A stretch of DNA of 16,378 bases from Bacillota bacterium (lineage in GTDB: Bacteria; Bacillota_I; Bacilli_A; Erysipelotrichales; Erysipelotrichaceae): contig JAEWIH010000141.1 in the NCBI GenBank assembly GCA_023387245.1, forward strand, positions 1 through 16,378, read 5' to 3'. The notes beneath the pieces were generated by a model. That model saw only the letters and a program-made list of their open reading frames with translations, was not told the origin of the DNA and ran no database searches. The translations under genes and the position numbers were made by a program. Positions 14,484 through 16,378 of this stretch are shown piece after piece (the stretch's first letter is position 1; each line of letters begins with the position of its first letter).

Positions 14484-15914
14484 ATGAGTACTAATTCTCA
14501 AAGTTGTGATAATAAAGAACATGGGCAAGAGAAATGCCCTAAATGTGGAGCAACTGACATTACATTAAATATAAATAGTGGTAATTTGCGTTGTAACTTT
14601 TGTCGCTATGAATTTCAATCCACAACTACCAATAATGATGAAGATATTTTCGAATTAAATAGCGAAATTATTAGTAGTGGTTTAAATAAAATTGATAATA
14701 CTAGTGATGATTTAATTACTATCAAATGTCAAAGTTGTGGTTGCGAAGTAGTAATTGATAGTAAACAAGCCTATCAAGCTCGTTGTCATTGGTGCCGAAA
14801 TATATTATCACTAAATCATCAAATACCAAATGGTGTTGTTCCTGACAAAGTATTACCTTTTAAAATTGATAAAAATCAAGCTCAAACTATTATTAAAAAT
14901 TTTGTCAAAAAGCGTCAATTTTTTGCCTTAAAACAATTTAAACAAGAATTCACTACCGACAATATTATGGGAGTATATTTCCCATATATGTTAGTTGACA
15001 TTAATGCTAATGCTAAATTTAGTGGTCGAGGTGAACATACAAAAAGAACTTATAGTGAAACTGTCGACAAAAAAACAACTACTTATCATGACATATCTAT
15101 TTATCAAGTTGAGCGTGATTTTGATATTGGTATTTCTGACTTATCTATCGAATCTAATGCTAGAAGACTTCAAAAGGATAATAATCAAGAAACTAATTAT
15201 ATAATTAATGCTATTATGCCATTTGATACTGAAAATTGTGTCAAATGGAATGCTAATTATATTCGAGGCTTTACTTCAGAAAAAAGAGATATCGATGTAG
15301 AAGTAATATCTAATACTATTAATAGACAAGCAAAAAATTTAGCCAAATTCCAAATCAATAAAACACTCAATCATTATGATCGAGGCGTATGCTGGCAAAA
15401 GCAAGAATTTGGAATTAAAGGAAGAAGATGGGAAAGTGCATATTTACCTGTTTGGCTATATAGCTATCAACAAAAAAATAAATTAATTCATTATGTAGCC
15501 CTAAATGCTAGAACAAAAGAAATAATGGGTTCAATACCAGTTGATCATACTAAACTATTTATTTTTTCATTAATAATAGGAATATTTAGTTTATTATGTG
15601 CTAAGGGATTAGAAGGAATGGTAAAATCACCATTAGTTTATTTATTAGGTTTAAGTGGGTTTGGCTTCTATTATATAGTCTATAGTATTTATCGAAGCGT
15701 TGGCGCTAGACATAATTATGAATACGATACCCAATTTCAAATCAAAAATCTTAAAAAACAAGATTTACATCTTAAAGATCAATCTAGAGTGCGTTCAACA
15801 AGGACCGAAAATGCTAATAACGATGTTTTTGATGATGATAGTAGTATATATAATATAATGTTGAACAATGCTAAAAATCTCTTAAATGATAATAATGACA
15901 TCTTCAAATTATAA
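14484..15914 (+). CDS. Membrane-anchored double zinc-ribbon protein (YdjG-like, TFIIB-type zinc finger)
   Basis: The 476-residue protein starts with two zinc ribbons: C18/C21 with C37/C40 (CPKCG...CNFCRYEF) and C82/C85 with C101/C104 (CQSCG...CHWCRN). A soluble domain follows (VLPFKIDKNQAQTIIKNFVKKRQF, then VYFPYMLVDINANAKFSGRGEH and AYLPVWLYSYQ). Two membrane helices lie near 357-373 and 383-401. The C-terminal tail is charged and rich in Asn and Asp. This layout matches B. subtilis YdjG-like TFIIB-type zinc finger proteins, paired here with a YdjI-like SPFH protein. No ribosome binding site is obvious between the two genes, so translational coupling is likely. The YdjH-like (TPM domain) and PspA partners of the B. 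subtilis operon are absent from this stretch. The molecular function is unknown; a membrane scaffold or adaptor is inferred. Confidence 0.8.
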   Translation: MSTNSQSCDNKEHGQEKCPKCGATDITLNINSGNLRCNFCRYEFQSTTTNNDEDIFELNSEIISSGLNKIDNTSDDLITIKCQSCGCEVVIDSKQAYQARCHWCRNILSLNHQIPNGVVPDKVLPFKIDKNQAQTIIKNFVKKRQFFALKQFKQEFTTDNIMGVYFPYMLVDINANAKFSGRGEHTKRTYSETVDKKTTTYHDISIYQVERDFDIGISDLSIESNARRLQKDNNQETNYIINAIMPFDTENCVKWNANYIRGFTSEKRDIDVEVISNTINRQAKNLAKFQINKTLNHYDRGVCWQKQEFGIKGRRWESAYLPVWLYSYQQKNKLIHYVALNARTKEIMGSIPVDHTKLFIFSLIIGIFSLLCAKGLEGMVKSPLVYLLGLSGFGFYYIVYSIYRSVGARHNYEYDTQFQIKNLKKQDLHLKDQSRVRSTRTENANNDVFDDDSSIYNIMLNNAKNLLNDNNDIFKL

Positions 15915-15931
15915 GATGTCATTTTATTTTT
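15894..15931 (+). terminator. Intrinsic terminator overlapping the end of the zinc-ribbon gene
   Basis: AATGACATCTT (15894-15904) pairs perfectly with AAGATGTCATT (15913-15923) around an 8-base loop, followed by a T-rich tail. The upstream arm encodes the last residues and the stop codon (15912-15914) lies at the loop/stem junction, so coding and termination signals overlap. Confidence 0.88.
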
Positions 15932-15944
15932 AATGAATCAATAT

Positions 15945-15973
15945 AACTGTGCTATTGTATCACAGTTTTTTTT
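15945..15973 (+). terminator. Second tandem terminator
   Basis: AACTGTG (15945-15951) pairs with CACAGTT (15961-15967) across a 9-base loop and runs into eight T residues. It lies about 20 bases after the first terminator and insulates galM from upstream transcription. Confidence 0.8.
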
Positions 15974-15981
15974 GTTATAAT
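15973..15981 (+). promoter_or_regulatory. Extended -10 promoter of galM
   Basis: TGTTATAAT, with the hexamer at 15976-15981, begins at the last T of the terminator's T-run. The -35 region falls within the terminator hairpin and only weak matches (TTGTAT at 15955) are seen. Confidence 0.55.
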
Positions 15982-16004
15982 TAAAAAAGAAAGGACTTAC
16001 AAAA

Positions 16005-16378
16005 ATGAATAATACTCAAAAAAAACCTTTTGGCACTATTGATAATCATGATTTTTGGTTATATACTATCGAAAATAATTATTTAAAAGCCGAAATTACT
16101 AATTTTGGGGCGACATTAGTTTCGTTAATCGAAAAAACTACTGGACATAATTGTGTATTGAATAACGAAAATGTTAATCAATATTTAGAAAATATTAATG
16201 AAGCCTTAGGAGCAACTATTGGTAGAAATGCTAATAGAATTCAAGATGGAAAATTTAAAATTAATAATCAACAATATCAATGTTTTATCAATAATGGACC
16301 TAATTCTTTGCATGGTGGTAAAGATGGTTTTATGAAAAAAGAATTTATTATCAAACAACATACTAATGATAGTCTTAG
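16005..16378 (+). CDS. galM: Aldose 1-epimerase (mutarotase), partial
   Basis: The first 124 residues are present before the window ends. The N-terminus KKPFGTIDNHDFWLYTI and the strand ITNFGATLVSL are typical of galactose mutarotase. The signatures GATIGRNANRI (sugar-binding Asn/Arg) and NNGPNSLHGGKDGF (with the conserved histidine) identify the family. The enzyme interconverts alpha and beta anomers of aldoses such as galactose in the cytoplasm. The start at 16005 has GAAAGGA nine bases upstream and an extended -10 promoter. The catalytic glutamate and second histidine lie beyond the window. Confidence 0.9.
   Translation, partial: MNNTQKKPFGTIDNHDFWLYTIENNYLKAEITNFGATLVSLIEKTTGHNCVLNNENVNQYLENINEALGATIGRNANRIQDGKFKINNQQYQCFINNGPNSLHGGKDGFMKKEFIIKQHTNDSL

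Overview
The window comes from a low-GC, AT-rich bacterium that uses the standard bacterial code: TGG encodes Trp throughout, the long frames end in TAA or TAG, and strong AGGAGG-type ribosome binding sites precede most genes. The mix points to an anaerobic or microaerotolerant member of the Bacillota or a Mycoplasmatota-like sister lineage, perhaps Erysipelotrichia-like. The clues are a pyruvate:ferredoxin oxidoreductase, a water-forming NADH oxidase, an LPKTG surface protein and a YdjI/YdjG-type envelope pair. That placement is inference.

Layout. Positions 1-955 (minus) hold the start of a probable pseudouridine-5'-phosphate glycosidase gene and pseudouridine kinase, overlapping as an operon. 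Positions 1033-4559 (minus) hold pyruvate:ferredoxin oxidoreductase (nifJ), broken into two overlapping frames at the boundary between the ferredoxin-like domain and the thiamine-diphosphate domain. A divergent promoter region leads to a histidine-phosphatase gene (4766-5365), then a cysK-cysE cysteine-biosynthesis pair (5443-6863) and NADH oxidase (6943-8298), all on plus. A bidirectional terminator separates these from a convergent 802-residue secreted beta-helix surface protein (8359-10767, minus). Its C-terminus stops two residues after LPKTG, so the usual membrane anchor is missing.

Positions 10768-13298 look like an accessory segment. A Schlafen-AlbA/GHKL-ATPase/HTH regulator gene is flanked on both sides by six copies of an 8-bp element, (A/T/G)TGTCGC(T/C), one of them inside the spacer of the regulator's own promoter. 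Next comes a small orphan four-helix membrane protein, then a frameshifted, N-terminally truncated relic of a RelE/YafQ-type toxin. A seventh copy of the element lies upstream of the next gene.

Positions 13299-15914 carry an SPFH/SHOCT protein and a membrane-anchored double zinc-ribbon protein, resembling Bacillus subtilis YdjI and YdjG of the envelope-stress (pspA) operon. Two tandem terminators follow, and the window ends inside an aldose 1-epimerase gene (galM).

The most notable points are the split nifJ, the repeated TGTCGC elements around the Schlafen-type regulator, the surface protein without a membrane anchor, and the toxin relic. No tRNA, rRNA, CRISPR array, insertion sequence or replication origin was seen.
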